This document shows, piece after piece, positions 11,161-21,850 of a stretch of 53,745 nt of DNA (positions are counted from its first letter, which is position 1; each line of letters opens with the position of its first letter). The notes under the pieces are model-generated. The model ran no database searches and was not told the origin of the DNA. It saw only the letters and a list, made by a program, of their open reading frames with translations. A program made the position numbers and the translations under genes. Source of the stretch: Welwitschia mirabilis. Lineage: Eukaryota > Gnetophyta > Gnetopsida > Welwitschiales. The stretch covers positions 31,120,363-31,174,107 of the forward strand of contig JBOZIK010000001.1 in assembly GCA_051453625.1 (NCBI GenBank). The letters are read 5' to 3'.

Positions 11161-11570
11161 TAAATAAAGTTAGAAAGATTGTAAGATGATGAGAAAAAGT
11201 AAAAATGACATAATACCTCTTACTCATGAGGCTTTAACATTACAAAATGACAAGATTAATGAGGAAGAGGATATAGAAATCTTAGAAAACCATTCCTTTC
11301 CTTCTTTATTAAGTAATAAAAAGAAAGACCCTTCATAAAAGAAACCTACTATTTCATGGTTTAATAGGATTAACACAAATTATGTTTTTGATGATTATCT
11401 AAAAGCCTTAATGTAAAATGTGAGTATCAACTTGTCATTTTGAAAACGTTTGCAAAAAAATCCAAGGTATTCTAAGCTATGAAAAGACTTCATAAGAAGA
11501 AAATAAAAATAAATCATCCCTATTAAAGTCTGCCTAACTCAATCCATTAGTAATTTGCTTTGTTAAAAAT
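11161..11570 (+). pseudogene. gypsy-1 gag-protease spacer, decayed
   Basis: This decayed coding spacer between gag and protease is rich in Lys, Glu and Asp codons (a run near 11250-11340 reads like EEEDIEILENHSFPSL). Gypsy-2 has a parallel acidic stretch near 41115-41180 before its protease. No domain is recognised. Confidence 0.45.
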
Positions 11571-11960
11571 GTCTAAAGTTTAAGGATCTGGGGGTGATAA
11601 CTATGAGTATCACTTTAAAAGGAAACCATAGGATAAAGAAAGTATTGATAGATATTGGAGCTAGTATCAACATTATGCCCTTGCACATTTGTCAAAGACT
11701 TAGTTTGAAAGAAATAATAGAACCTACATGGATTATCTTAGAGTTAGTTGATACTTCTATGGAAAAACCATTAGGTATGATCAAGGACTTAATCATTCAG
11801 ATATAAGAAGCTTTCTACCCCATGATGATGTTATTTTAGAAGTTGAGCATCATGGTGGATATCCTTTACTTCTAAGTAGAGCTTTCTATGCAACAACCCA
11901 CTATATCATAGATATAAGAACTAGACTGATGAATTGTTATTTTTGGAATAAGTAATTTTT
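11571..11960 (+). pseudogene. gypsy-1 retropepsin-type protease remnant
   Basis: The 70-codon open stretch from 11594 carries VLIDIGASINIMPLHICQRL. This matches the Athila/Tat protease core L-[IV]-D-x-G-A-S-x-N-[LI]-[ML]-P, with the catalytic Asp codon GAT intact at 11651-11653. This enzyme would mature Gag-Pol. The downstream flap and second half (SMEKPLGMIKDLIIQI, then a decayed HHGGYPLLL-like stretch to about 11960) follow the family pattern. Gypsy-2 has the equivalent at 41456-41760. The core alone is intact. Confidence 0.8.
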
Positions 11961-12585
11961 AATAAGAGTATTTAATGTAGCTAAAAAAAATTAGGCAACA
12001 ATTTAAGTTTGGAGGAAGAAATTAGGTCAACTCTATTTTTATAGCATCATCCACTTGAGGAAAGATGGTCCATGCTTCATGAACTAACCTTGTCTGATGA
12101 TAAATTAGAAGTAGACTACTTGTATGTTTTTGATGACTAACTTGAATTTGACCATCTAACAATTGAGTTTTCTAATCTAAAGATTACAAAGTCTAAATCT
12201 GTTAACTATGTAGAAGTTTGAGAATTTAGCAAACCTAAGATTTCTTATTTTGAAAGTAGTCATTCACTACTAACATCCAAATGACAATCTGAGATGATAT
12301 TTTATTATTCTAAAAATTTTTCAAAAATGAAAATTTGAACTTAAGCCTAAGCCTAAAACCTTTAGACAATGGACTAAAATAATTTTTCTAAATAGTTTCC
12401 TAAACAAACCCTTAATTATCAATAAAAACCTTATCCCTCAATAGAAATCGGGTCTCAACTCTCTTCTGCAATCTAAGGTAAATGCATTTGCTTGGTTTCA
12501 TAATAATTTGATGGCCATACCCACTTTCATTATTCAACATAAAATATACCTTAAATAAAATGCTAAACTTATGAGACAACTTTAA
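11961..12585 (+). pseudogene. gypsy-1 protease-RT connector, decayed
   Basis: This decayed coding connector corresponds to 41784-42230 of gypsy-2, where the frame is still open. Stops are frequent. Acidic stretches near 12100-12170 (LEVDYLYVFDD-like) fit the region before RT in Athila/Tat polyproteins. No catalytic motif is expected here. Confidence 0.45.
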
Positions 12586-13265
12586 TGGAGACTCAATCCA
12601 TCCTTAAACAAATTATAAAAGATGAAATCATTAAATTAATGGATAGTGAAAACATTTATTGACTTACTAATAGTGAGTGAATTAGCCCCTTAATAGTAGT
12701 TTCAAAAAAGGGTGGGAAATGGTAAATGTGCNNNNNNNNNNNNNNNNNNNNNNNNNNNNNNNNNNAAAAGCCATTGTTCTTTGTCTTTTCTTGATTAGAT
12801 TCTTGATAGGATTTAGGGTCATGCTTTTTACTATTTTATTGATGGTTATAGTGGTTACAACCATGTTTGTATTACTAGTGAAGACCAAGACAAAACCACT
12901 TTTACTTTTACTTTTGATGCTTTTGCCTTTAGACACATGTTTTTTAGTATTTATAATGCTCCTAGTACTTTTTAGTATGCTATAATGGGTATCTTATCTG
13001 ATATGCTTAAGGATTCCATTGATATTTTTATGAATAACTTCTCTATCTATATTGAAACTTTTGAATAAATCTTAGATCGATTAGAGAAGGTCTTTAACTA
13101 TTGCATTTCTAGTAGCATCCACTTGAGTTGGGAAAAGAATCTATTTCTTATAGAAAATGGCATTGTTTTAGGTCACCATATTTCTCAGAAGTGGATTAGG
13201 ATGGATGCTTCTAAAGTTGATATTATTCAAAACCTAGGACCCCCTACAAATGTTAAATAGGTCCA
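12586..13265 (+). pseudogene. gypsy-1 reverse transcriptase, dead, with a 34-N run
   Basis: The N-terminal block IKDEIIKLMDSENIY and ISPLIVVSKKGGKW (about 12610-12722) matches the VxKLLxxGxIYPISDSxWVSPVxxVPKKGG region of Athila/Tat RT. After 34 unknown bases (12732-12765), AFYYFIDGYSGYNHVCI and TTFTFTFDAFAFRHM follow in register. The catalytic box reads FMNNFSIY: both Asp codons of FMDDFSIY are Asn (AAT, AAC at 13033-13038). GIVLGHHIS, then QLFLSYCGFYH and FIHDY, complete the palm and thumb region. RT activity would be absent. Confidence 0.85.
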
Positions 13266-13870
13266 ATTGTTTCTTAGTTATTGTGGCTTTTACCATTGAT
13301 TCATTCATGATTATACTACTATTTGTAAACTCCTTCACTCATTACTAGATAAAGAAGCCAAATTTAAATAGAACGAATCTTATCAACTTGCTTTTGATAG
13401 GCTTAAACATAAATTGTCTTATGCTTCTATAGTAACAGGACCCGATTGGGAACTTGATTTTGAGCTTATGTGTGATAGAAGTAACTTTATCATAGATGGG
13501 GTTCTTTGTCAAAAATATGATAATGATTTTAAAGTTTTATATTACTATAGAAAATCTTTGTCTAGAGTTCAAATAAACTATACCACTACAAATAAATAGA
13601 TTCTAGCTATGATCTTTTGCCTTGATTCTCTTAGACATTATCTTTTGGGATTTCATACCAATGTTTACACCAACCATGCTACTATTTATTACTTCATGAC
13701 CAAAAAAGATTCTAGTGCATGTTTGATTAGATGGATCCTTATTATGCAAGAGTTTAACTTAACCATCATAGATAAAGTAGGGAAGCATAATTGTATTGTC
13801 GATCACTCGTTTCGGTCTCCTTTTTCTTTAGATGATTCTATTATTGATGATTCATTTCTTGATGAGTAGC
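13266..13870 (+). pseudogene. gypsy-1 RNase H, decayed (first copy)
   Basis: Two long open stretches (13414-13599 and 13609-13869) share one frame, separated by a single stop. Recognisable blocks are PDWELDFELMCDRSN (catalytic Asp in ELMCD), VLYYYRKSLSRVQINYTTTNK (family: YYASRTLxxAQxNYTTTEKELLA), HYLLGFHTNVYTNHATIYY (family: YLxGxxxxxxTDHxAL) and IRWILIMQEFNLTI. VDHSFRSPFS is the D-H-x-S-R connection. This is the best-preserved coding stretch of gypsy-1. From 13710 on it is repeated after the 15531 gap. Confidence 0.85.
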
Positions 13871-13879
13871 TTTTTACTA

Positions 13880-15120
13880 TTTCTTCTTCTCATCCTTCTC
13901 CATGATATGCAGGTATTTTTAACTATCTTATGATCATAAAAATACCACATCACTAGATCTATAACCAACACAAATCTTTTCTTCATAGAATAGGTGACTA
14001 TAAGTGGATAGAGTCATAAATGCACCATAGGTATAAAGACTAAATCATGAGAAAATATGTGCTTGATTAGGAGATACTTGATATCCTTCATCTTTGTCAT
14101 AGTTGTGTTTGTGGAGGACACTTTAATGGATATGAAACTACAATGAAAATCCTCCATTCTGGTTTTTACTAGCCTCCTTTTGTTCATGATTCTTTTGATT
14201 TTTCTAGAAGGTATTATTCTTGCCAGCATTATAGTAGCCTTTTTCATTCATAGAAAATACTCCTTAGACTTATTCTTGAGTGTGAGCCTTTTGATTATTA
14301 GGACATTAATTTCATAGGTCCTATTCATCCACCTTCTTCTGATAAACATTACATTTTAATGGCTGTAAATTACATGATTAAATGAGTTAAAGTCATACTT
14401 CTTTGAATGATGCTCAAACTATTTTTTATTTTCTTAGAACTTATATCTTTCCAAGATTTAGTTTTCCTGGAGTTATCATTAGTGATCAGGATACTCATTT
14501 CATTAATCAAATTTTTAAGAAACTTCTTTTGTCCATTGGTATCGAACATAGAGTATCTTATACTTATCATTCTCAAACTAATGAATAGGCTAAAAATGCC
14601 AACAGAGAAATAAAGAAAATGTTATAAAAACTTGACTCTATTAATAAAAATTCTTTGACTTCTAAACTTAATGATGTACTTTGGGCTTACCGCACTACTT
14701 GGCGTACTTATCTTGGTTTTTCATCTTACAAACTTGTATACGGTAAAGTTTGTGTATTACCTATTCATATGTGTTATAATTCTTATTATGCATTTCATCA
14801 ACTTAATCTTGTATATTTTTATAAAAACCTTAAATATAGATTAGTCTAATTAGATCATGTTGATGAAAAAAGAACTCGTGTCATACATTATTAATTAATC
14901 CATAAAGCCCAAGCAAAATTCAAACATGATAAAAAGATTTTTTACAAAAAGTTTAAACTTGGTCAACTTGTCTTATTATACAATACTAGAATTCATCTTT
15001 TGAATAACAAGTTGACCTCTAAATGATTAGGTTCTTACCTTGTAAAGAAAGTACATTCTAATAGCTCGGTTAAGATTTTATACTTAGAGACTAGAGAGAT
15101 TTAGAAGGTTAATGGGTAAC
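13880..15120 (+). pseudogene. gypsy-1 integrase, first copy, dead
   Basis: The zinc-binding region shows CGGHFNGYETTMKILHSGFY (about 14110-14170) and CQHYSS near 14224, as in Ty3/gypsy HHCC modules. The first catalytic block reads DINFIGPIHPPSS, with the expected Asp now Asn (AAT at 14308-14310). The second block IISDQDTHFINQIFKK (from about 14478) and the third-block region with Glu, QTNE, stop, AKNANREIK (about 14572-14612), follow. KLNDVLWAYRTTWRT and the C-terminal KAQAKFKHD and VNG stretches complete it. Integrase would insert the DNA copy; this one lacks an active site. Confidence 0.85.
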
Positions 15121-15530
15121 TATTGAAATTACATGAAGGATCTTTAGATGCAATCATGAACATGATAGAAGCACTTATTTTGGAGGTTCCCCTCAATGAG
15201 GAGGACTTCCTTCCTATCATTGTCTGAGTTCTTTCTTGGCCTACTCCTTTGATTGATATTATGATGTTATCTAATCATCTTTCAAACTTGACTTATGTAT
15301 TACTTTATGGAGTTTTATGACTAGTATTCATACTTGAGTATTTATAGTGGTAAGATTGGATCCACCCAATCTTGTAACATTACCATGTCTATGGAATTTA
15401 ATTGAAGGAAAATGTCTTGGTTTCTTATGCATTTTTCAATGGTGTTAAAGTCTGGAGTTATTTGGGAGTGTTCTTTTATGTCTTTTATCTCAGTTATTCA
15501 CCTTCGTCTTTTTGAGTGTGTAATCATATA
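15121..15530 (+). other. gypsy-1 post-integrase region, first copy
   Basis: This decayed C-terminal coding tail and start of the 3' noncoding region includes an acidic NMIEALILEVPLNEEDF-like stretch near 15150-15210. It ends at the gap and is repeated in 17041-17451. Confidence 0.5.
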
Positions 15531-15630
15531 NNNNNNNNNNNNNNNNNNNNNNNNNNNNNNNNNNNNNNNNNNNNNNNNNNNNNNNNNNNNNNNNNNNNNN
15601 NNNNNNNNNNNNNNNNNNNNNNNNNNNNNN
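15531..15630. other. assembly gap (100 N) flanked by homologous ends
   Basis: Bases 13710-15530 before the gap align with 15631-17451 after it, both about 1821 bp and each ending at the gap. This could be a real tandem copy split by a gap, or two paralogous contigs placed side by side. Confidence 0.9.
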
Positions 15631-17090
15631 TTCTAGTACTCATTTTATTAGATTGATCCTTCTTATGAAAGAGTTTAACTTAATCATTATAGATAAACCA
15701 GAAAGAATAATTATATTTCTAATCACTTGTCTCGACTTTCTTCTCCTCCAACTGATACTATCATTGATGATTCCTTTCCTAATGAATAGATTTTCACTAT
15801 ATCTTCTTCTCATCCTCCTCCATGGTATGCTAACATTGTGAACTATCTTGTGACTATGAAAACATAAAAACATTATACTTATAACCAACACAAATCTTTT
15901 CTCCATACGATAGATAACTATGAGTGGATTGATCCACATTTGAATCATAGATGCAAAGACGAAATCATGAAAAAGTATATGCCCTATTAGGAGATACCTA
16001 AGATCCTTCATCTTTTTCATGGTCATGTTTGTAGAGGAAATTTTATTGTACATAAAACTATGATAAAAATCCTCAACTCTAGTTTTTACTAGCCTTCTCT
16101 TTTTTGTGATTCTAATTTTGTTAGAAGGTGTGATCCTTGTCAGCATTATAGTAGCCTTACTCCTTCATAAGAAATTCCCCTTAAACCTATTTTTGAATGT
16201 AAGACTTTTGATTATTGGGGTATTGATTTCATAGGCCCTATTCATCCACCTTCTTTTAATAAAAATTACGTTTTAGTGGCTATAGATTACATGACTAAAT
16301 GGGTTGAAGACATATCTACTTCTTTGAATGATGCCTGAATTATTTGTAATTTTCTTAAAACTCATATCTTTTAGATATTTGGTTTTCCTAAAGTTATCAT
16401 TAGTGATTAGGGTACTTATTTCATTAATACACTTTTTAAGAAACTTCTCCTTTCTATTAGTATAAAACATGGACTAGCTTATGCTTATCATACTTAAACT
16501 AATGAACAAGCTAAAAATGCCAATAGAGAAATGAAAAAAATGCTCTAAAAACTTGTCTCTATTAATAAAAAGTCTTAGGCTTCTAAGCTTAATGATTTAC
16601 TTTGGGAATATTATGCTACTTAATGTACTTCTCTTAGTTTCTCACATTACAAACTTATTTAGGATAAAGTTTGTGTCTTACCAGTTTATGTGTGTTACAA
16701 TTTTTATCGTACATCTCATCAACTCAATCTTGTGGATTTTAATAAAAGTCTTAAGTATAAGTTGGCCCAATTAGATCATCTTAATAAAAAAAGAACTAGT
16801 GCCATACATTATCAATTAATTCATAAAGCCCAAGCAAAGTTCAAACATGATGAAAGTATTTTTATAAAAAGTTTGAACCTAGTTAACTTATCTTGTTATA
16901 TAATACTAGAGTTCATCTTTTGGATAATAGATTGATCTCTAAATGGTTAAATTCTTATCTTATATAGAAAGTGCATTTTAATGGCTCAGTTGAAATCTTA
17001 GATTTGAAGATTAGATAGATTTAGAAGTCTAATAGGCAATGGTTGAAATTATATGAAGGATCTTCAGATACAACCATGAACATGATAGAA
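15631..17090 (+). pseudogene. gypsy-1 RNase H end plus integrase, second copy
   Basis: It repeats the end of RNase H and all of integrase. This version keeps the first catalytic Asp: FDYWGIDFIGPIHPPS, Asp codon GAT at 16225-16227. YVLVAIDYMTKWVEDIST follows (about 16267-16320). The second block has TAG after IISD, and the third shows QTNEQAKNANREMKKML with TAA for Gln before TNE. KYKLAQLDHLNKKRTSAIHY lies in the 81-codon open stretch 16690-16935. It differs from the first copy by roughly 15-20% by eye and carries different stops, so the two have separate histories. Confidence 0.8.
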
Positions 17091-18550
17091 GTGCTTATTT
17101 TGGAGGTTTCCCTCAGTAAGGAGAACTTTCTTCCTATCATTATCCAAGTTCTTTCTTAGCCTACTTCTTTGATTAATATTATGATGTTATCTGCTCATCT
17201 TTGAAACTTGACTTATGTATTACTTTATAAAGTTTCATGACTAGTTTTATACTTGGATATTTATAGATGGTAAGATTAGATTTACCCAATCTGAAGAGAT
17301 TTCCATGTCTATAAACTTCATTTTAAGAAAGATACCTTAGTTTTTTGGTGCTTTTTTCAATGGTATTAAGGTCTTTGGTTGTTTAGAAGTGTTCTTTTCC
17401 ATCTTTTATCTCACTTATTCACCTTTATCTTTTTTGAGTATGTGATTATGTGGGAATTTTTTTAAAAAAAGAAAAAAAGGAAAAAGAAAGAGAAATAATG
17501 ACTATGAGCTATTATATTATGCTTCAAAGAAAAATACATGGTTACCATGATGTTATATCATACCGAGGTAAATATTTCCAAAAGGAACATTTGGTAGTAT
17601 TGATAACTATGGGAATTTCATTGAGGGGTCAGTTTGCCATGCTTTGTATGTCCCTATTCCTCTAACAGTGGTTGCATTCCCCTCATCATGGAAATAGAAA
17701 TAAAACTTTAAGGTTAGTGATTAGTGGTATTCTTTGTGTTATTAGAGGCATTGTTGTTTCCTAGACTTTTAGTATTCCCACTTAGTCATTTTACTTTTAA
17801 ATATTCAGATGTATTTATGAGGTGAGAGCAGGTGAGTTCATGTTTAAGTAGATTTTTATTTTGATATTCATTATTCTATGCGCTTAAAGCTTTGACTATC
17901 ACCATAACCACTATGTTTTTAAGTGAAATTTATGAAGTATATACATTTTTTTATGCATATTTACTAGGTGATGTTATGATGTTTTTATTGGGAGTTTACT
18001 AATTTAATACTTATGAAAGGTAAACAATCTTCTCCTTGTTCCTTATGTCCATTTTCACTTTGTGTTTTTTAGTATTTGAGTTTTTGATTTTAAAGTTATT
18101 TACACATTTTCTTTTTTTTAAGGACTTAATCATTGAGTAGTTTCCTTATTATTTAATTATGTTAAATCATTTTTTCAAAAAGCATTTAAAAAAATTTAAA
18201 AGAATATCTTTTCATTTCTGAGTTTTTATGAGTTTCTTTGTATCTTATAAAGTCTTGAGTTTATCATACTTTCATTTTTTATTTGAGCATATTCATATAG
18301 TTTTTCTTATAGATTTCAATCTAGGTAGTTTATGTTATTCAGTCATAGTTTTTTCTTTCTTATGTATTTGTTCTTTTTCATTTGCTCTTCTTGGTTTTCT
18401 ATTTAATTGTTTGTCTTTTTGCATTTTCTTTTTTAGGATTGCTACATAAATGATCATATCTGAGCCTAAGATTTTTGGCTAAATGTTTTCTTTTTGAAAA
18501 TCTTTTTCATGTCCTATCATCCACTAGGCATCCAGATGATACTAGGTAGA
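17091..18550 (+). other. gypsy-1 3' noncoding region with internal polypurine tract
   Basis: No coding frame is recognised. A purine-rich run (aaaaaaagaaaaaaaggaaa and on) at about 17463-17496 has a counterpart in gypsy-2 at 43366-43402, also just after the integrase remnant. Beyond 17540 the sequence matches gypsy-2 from 43465. A palindromic motif unit (tatcatccac...ccagatgatac) lies at 18516-18542. Bases 17691-18550 recur after the next gap. Confidence 0.55.
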
Positions 18551-18650
18551 NNNNNNNNNNNNNNNNNNNNNNNNNNNNNNNNNNNNNNNNNNNNNNNNNN
18601 NNNNNNNNNNNNNNNNNNNNNNNNNNNNNNNNNNNNNNNNNNNNNNNNNN
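18551..18650. other. assembly gap (100 N) flanked by homologous ends
   Basis: Bases 17691-18550 (860 bp) align with 18651-19507 (857 bp), again ending exactly at the gap. Confidence 0.9.
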
Positions 18651-20290
18651 GAAAAAGAAATAAACTTTGAGGTTAGGAATTAGTAGTATTCCTAGTATCA
18701 TTAGAGGAATTACTTATTTTCTAGACTCTTAATATTTCTACTTGGTCATTTCACTTTTGGAGATTTGAGTGAGTTTGTGGGATGAGAGCAGATGAGTTCA
18801 TTTCTAAGTAACTTTTGATTTTGACATTTATTATTGTATACACTTAAAGCTTTGACTATCACCATAACCACTACCTTTTTTAGTAAAATTTATGAATTAT
18901 ATACATTTTTTCATGTATATTTACTTAAGTGAAATTATGATGTTTTCCTTAGGATTTTGCTAGGTTAGTACTTAAGATAGGTAAACAATCTTCTCCTTGT
19001 CTATTATATCTATTGTTACTCTATGTTTTTGAGTTTAGGATTTTAAAGTCATTTCTGCATTTTTTTATTCTTTCATAGAATTTTAATCACTTAGTAGTTT
19101 CTTGTTGTCCAATCATGTTAAATCATTTTTTCTAAAAGCATTTAAAAAACTTTAAAAGAACATCTTTCCATTTCCAAGTTTTTATGAGCTCCCTTGTAGC
19201 TTATGGAGTTCTACATTTACCTTGCTTTCATTTTTAATTTAGCCACATTTATGTAGTTTTTCTTGTAGGTTTCAACTTAGATAGTTTATTTGCTTCAACC
19301 ATATTTTTTTCTTTCTTGTCTGTTCATCATTTTTCCTTTATTTTTCATGGTTTTCTATTTGATTTTCTATCTTTTTGAGTTTTTCTTTTTAGAACTGCTA
19401 TTTAAATGATTATATCTGAGCCTAGGTTCTTTAGCTTATCTTTTTCTTTTTGAAAATATTTTTTATGCCTGGTCATCCACTAGATTGTCTAGATGATACT
19501 GTGCAGATGATGGTCTAATTTTTTTTAAAGGTCCTTATAGGGCTGTTGTCTAGATGATGTGACTAGACGACTATGCGATAAAACCATGGTTTAAATTATT
19601 TTTCCTTACTTTCTCTCATTTTCTTAATATTTTCTTCATTCTTTCAAGAGACAATAACCCCTTTGGCTTATGCTAAGATTCCAAAACATGTTCCACTCCA
19701 TTTCATTATCAGATTCATCTGATTTCAATAGATTTGCAAAATTAGATATATCTCTCTCCTCCTATTTTTCACTTTTATCTCCCATTTATTAGTATTTTGA
19801 ACATGCATTTTTTACATATATCATTTACTTTTTTGCACTCTTCATTTTGGACTTATGGATTTGAATTTCACTATGTATTTTTTGAGTTATAAGCATTTTT
19901 GTGTATTATGAGGTATTTTTAACTTTCTGCCTTTCACACTCATTTTCTCCCAAATGGTAGACTGAAATGTACTGGTCCTTTAGACAAAATTGATTTGTTT
20001 AATGTATTCTATGGATTTGCTAAATTAGATTTTTCATTTGAGCACTTCAAATTTTCACTTTATGTGGGACCATTAAAAATATAGTTTTTACATTTTCTGC
20101 ATTTTTCTTATTTTTTCTTTTATGTTTAGGTAATTTGGGATGCATTGCAACTTTTGGGGGAGCTAGACATATTTTCAATATTTTCATAGTTTTTTATCGA
20201 TTTCAAAGGTTGTTATTATGCATTTATGCGATGTTTTTGACTTATCTTTACATGATTTTTTTTTTGTATTTTCGATTGATTTGGCCCAGG
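18651..20290 (+). other. gypsy-1 3' noncoding region, second copy and spacer
   Basis: Bases 18651-19507 repeat 17691-18550. Palindromic motif units lie near 19472-19500 (gtcatccac...ctagatgatac) and 19550-19580 (gtctagatgatg...tagacgac). From 19508 to 20290 the DNA is AT-rich and pyrimidine-rich with no frame. It ends in a T-rich tract and ttggcccagg just before the ATG at 20291, which would fit a 3' splice acceptor. Confidence 0.5.
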
Positions 20291-21565
20291 ATGTATAGAG
20301 ATAGATAGGTTGAGGCTATAAAGTAGGAGGTGGGTCCTTTGGTAAAGCTAGAGATTAAGCATGTGGAACCCACACATCCATCACCTCGACATGGTCATTC
20401 TTTGAGTATATAGATTACGAGCATCTATGTTGAGCAGTATTTCGATGACTCTATAAGCCAGATAGAGCCTGATATAGATCAGAGGCCGATAGAATTATGG
20501 CCCCATTATATCATAGATGTGCATGGATCTTACTGTGTATCAGAGATGAAAGCGTTTTATTACACCATGCACATAAATAGACGACCTGACACCTATGGTC
20601 AGCTATAGGATATGATCATTACATTTATACGAGACCACAAGATAGCCATTCTCCCATCCCATATTGTAGTTATCACAAATCTTAGTGGGCTTAGGAGCAT
20701 ACACATTCATTCAGCTAATGGAATAGAAGATTGTTGAGCCTACGATGATATTTTAGATATACTAGATGGCTTGACTACTAATTGACAAGGAGTAAATGTT
20801 ACTCAGTTGACCCCTACGTATAGAGTATTACATAGAGGATTGATTCATAACATTAGTCTACCATTTTATAATAGTCAAGCCATGATGGAACACCTATAGA
20901 TTTTGGCCACTTTTGATGGACTTATCTACATTCATTTGGAGGAGATTCATATTCATCATAGAGGCACGATACCTTTAGATACTTAGCTATCCATGCCTCC
21001 TCTTAGTATTTTTTAGATGATTTGGGATACCAAAGCTCATGGATGAGTAGCACATTTTACACATTTAGACATCTGCTTACTATTTATAAGACATGAATAT
21101 ATAAGTTCCAGGAGAGTCAAAGAGATCTCAGGCACAAAGAGTTGTGGTTGAAGTTACTCTTTGGTAGATTTAGGCTCTTTTGGCTAAGACTACTAAGACC
21201 ATGAAAGTTTTGTGAATAGAGATATCCACACACTTAATCAAAGGATCTAGGCCATTGATCAGAGGACACAGACTCTTGACTAATGACAATAGACATTTGA
21301 GTAGTAGATCATATCCATTGAGAGGATATTATTACACAATGAGGACCAGATGATTGACATGCACTAGCGTGTTGTCTCTATTCAGCAAAGTGTGACTATA
21401 GATATTCCTAAGGTAGTTCGTATCTAGGGTAATAAGATAGTTAAATCCATCTCTACATCTTTAATTATCTATTTCCTCGTGGATCTTGAGCATTCTTCTT
21501 CTTCTCCTCCTACTCCTGAGCTAGCTATCGAGCCCCAGTTCATAATGTGTAGATCTAGGAAGTGA
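20291..21565 (+). pseudogene. unidentified 424-codon frame in the 3' part of gypsy-1, decayed
   Basis: One reading frame runs from ATG 20291 to TGA 21565 (1275 bp, 425 codons with stop) without a frameshift. By hand count it holds 21 internal stops: 13 TAG, 5 TGA and 3 TAA, a pattern expected from decay of a Gln-rich protein by C-to-T change. The predicted product has a His/Ile/Leu-rich middle (for example VHGSYCVSEMKAFYYTMHIN near residue 77). A C-terminal third of Gln/Glu/Ile heptads suggests a coiled coil, and a Ser/Pro run (EHSSSSPPTPE) sits near the end. It is visibly richer in G+C than its flanks. It lies where Athila elements carry an env-like gene and other plant gypsy elements carry extra non-pol genes. 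I do not recognise the family; a captured host gene is possible. Confidence 0.55.
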
Positions 21566-21750
21566 TTTTCTATTATTATTTTATATCTACCTTTCTATAC
21601 TTTTTATATTAAAAAAACTCTCTTTTGATATTTACATAGACATATCATTTTTTTTAGCATGATGTATTCATTATCTCTAATTTTACATGATTATCATTTA
21701 ATTTCTTATGATGAGATTTGTTTATACTAGGTAAATTTTCTATTTTTGAC
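21566..21750 (+). other. AT-rich tail of gypsy-1 before gap
   Basis: No gene or motif is recognised. It ends at a 100-N gap. Confidence 0.4.
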
Positions 21751-21850
21751 NNNNNNNNNNNNNNNNNNNNNNNNNNNNNNNNNNNNNNNNNNNNNNNNNN
21801 NNNNNNNNNNNNNNNNNNNNNNNNNNNNNNNNNNNNNNNNNNNNNNNNNN
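21751..21850. other. assembly gap (100 N)
   Basis: Exactly 100 N. Unlike the other 100-N gaps, I see no homology between its two flanks. Confidence 0.95.

Noticed and set aside
12719-12985. Hydrophobic 88-codon frame as a membrane protein
   Set aside because: It spans unknown bases and is out of register with the RT frame, which reads recognisable RT blocks; the hydrophobicity comes from T-rich codons.
15640-16146. Minus-strand 168-codon frame
   Set aside because: It is antisense to the second RNaseH/integrase copy; the plus strand carries the family motifs.
13710-17451. True tandem duplication of integrase as an evolved double-integrase element
   Set aside because: The repeat ends exactly at a 100-N gap, as at three other gaps, so scaffolding is the simpler explanation until reads show otherwise.
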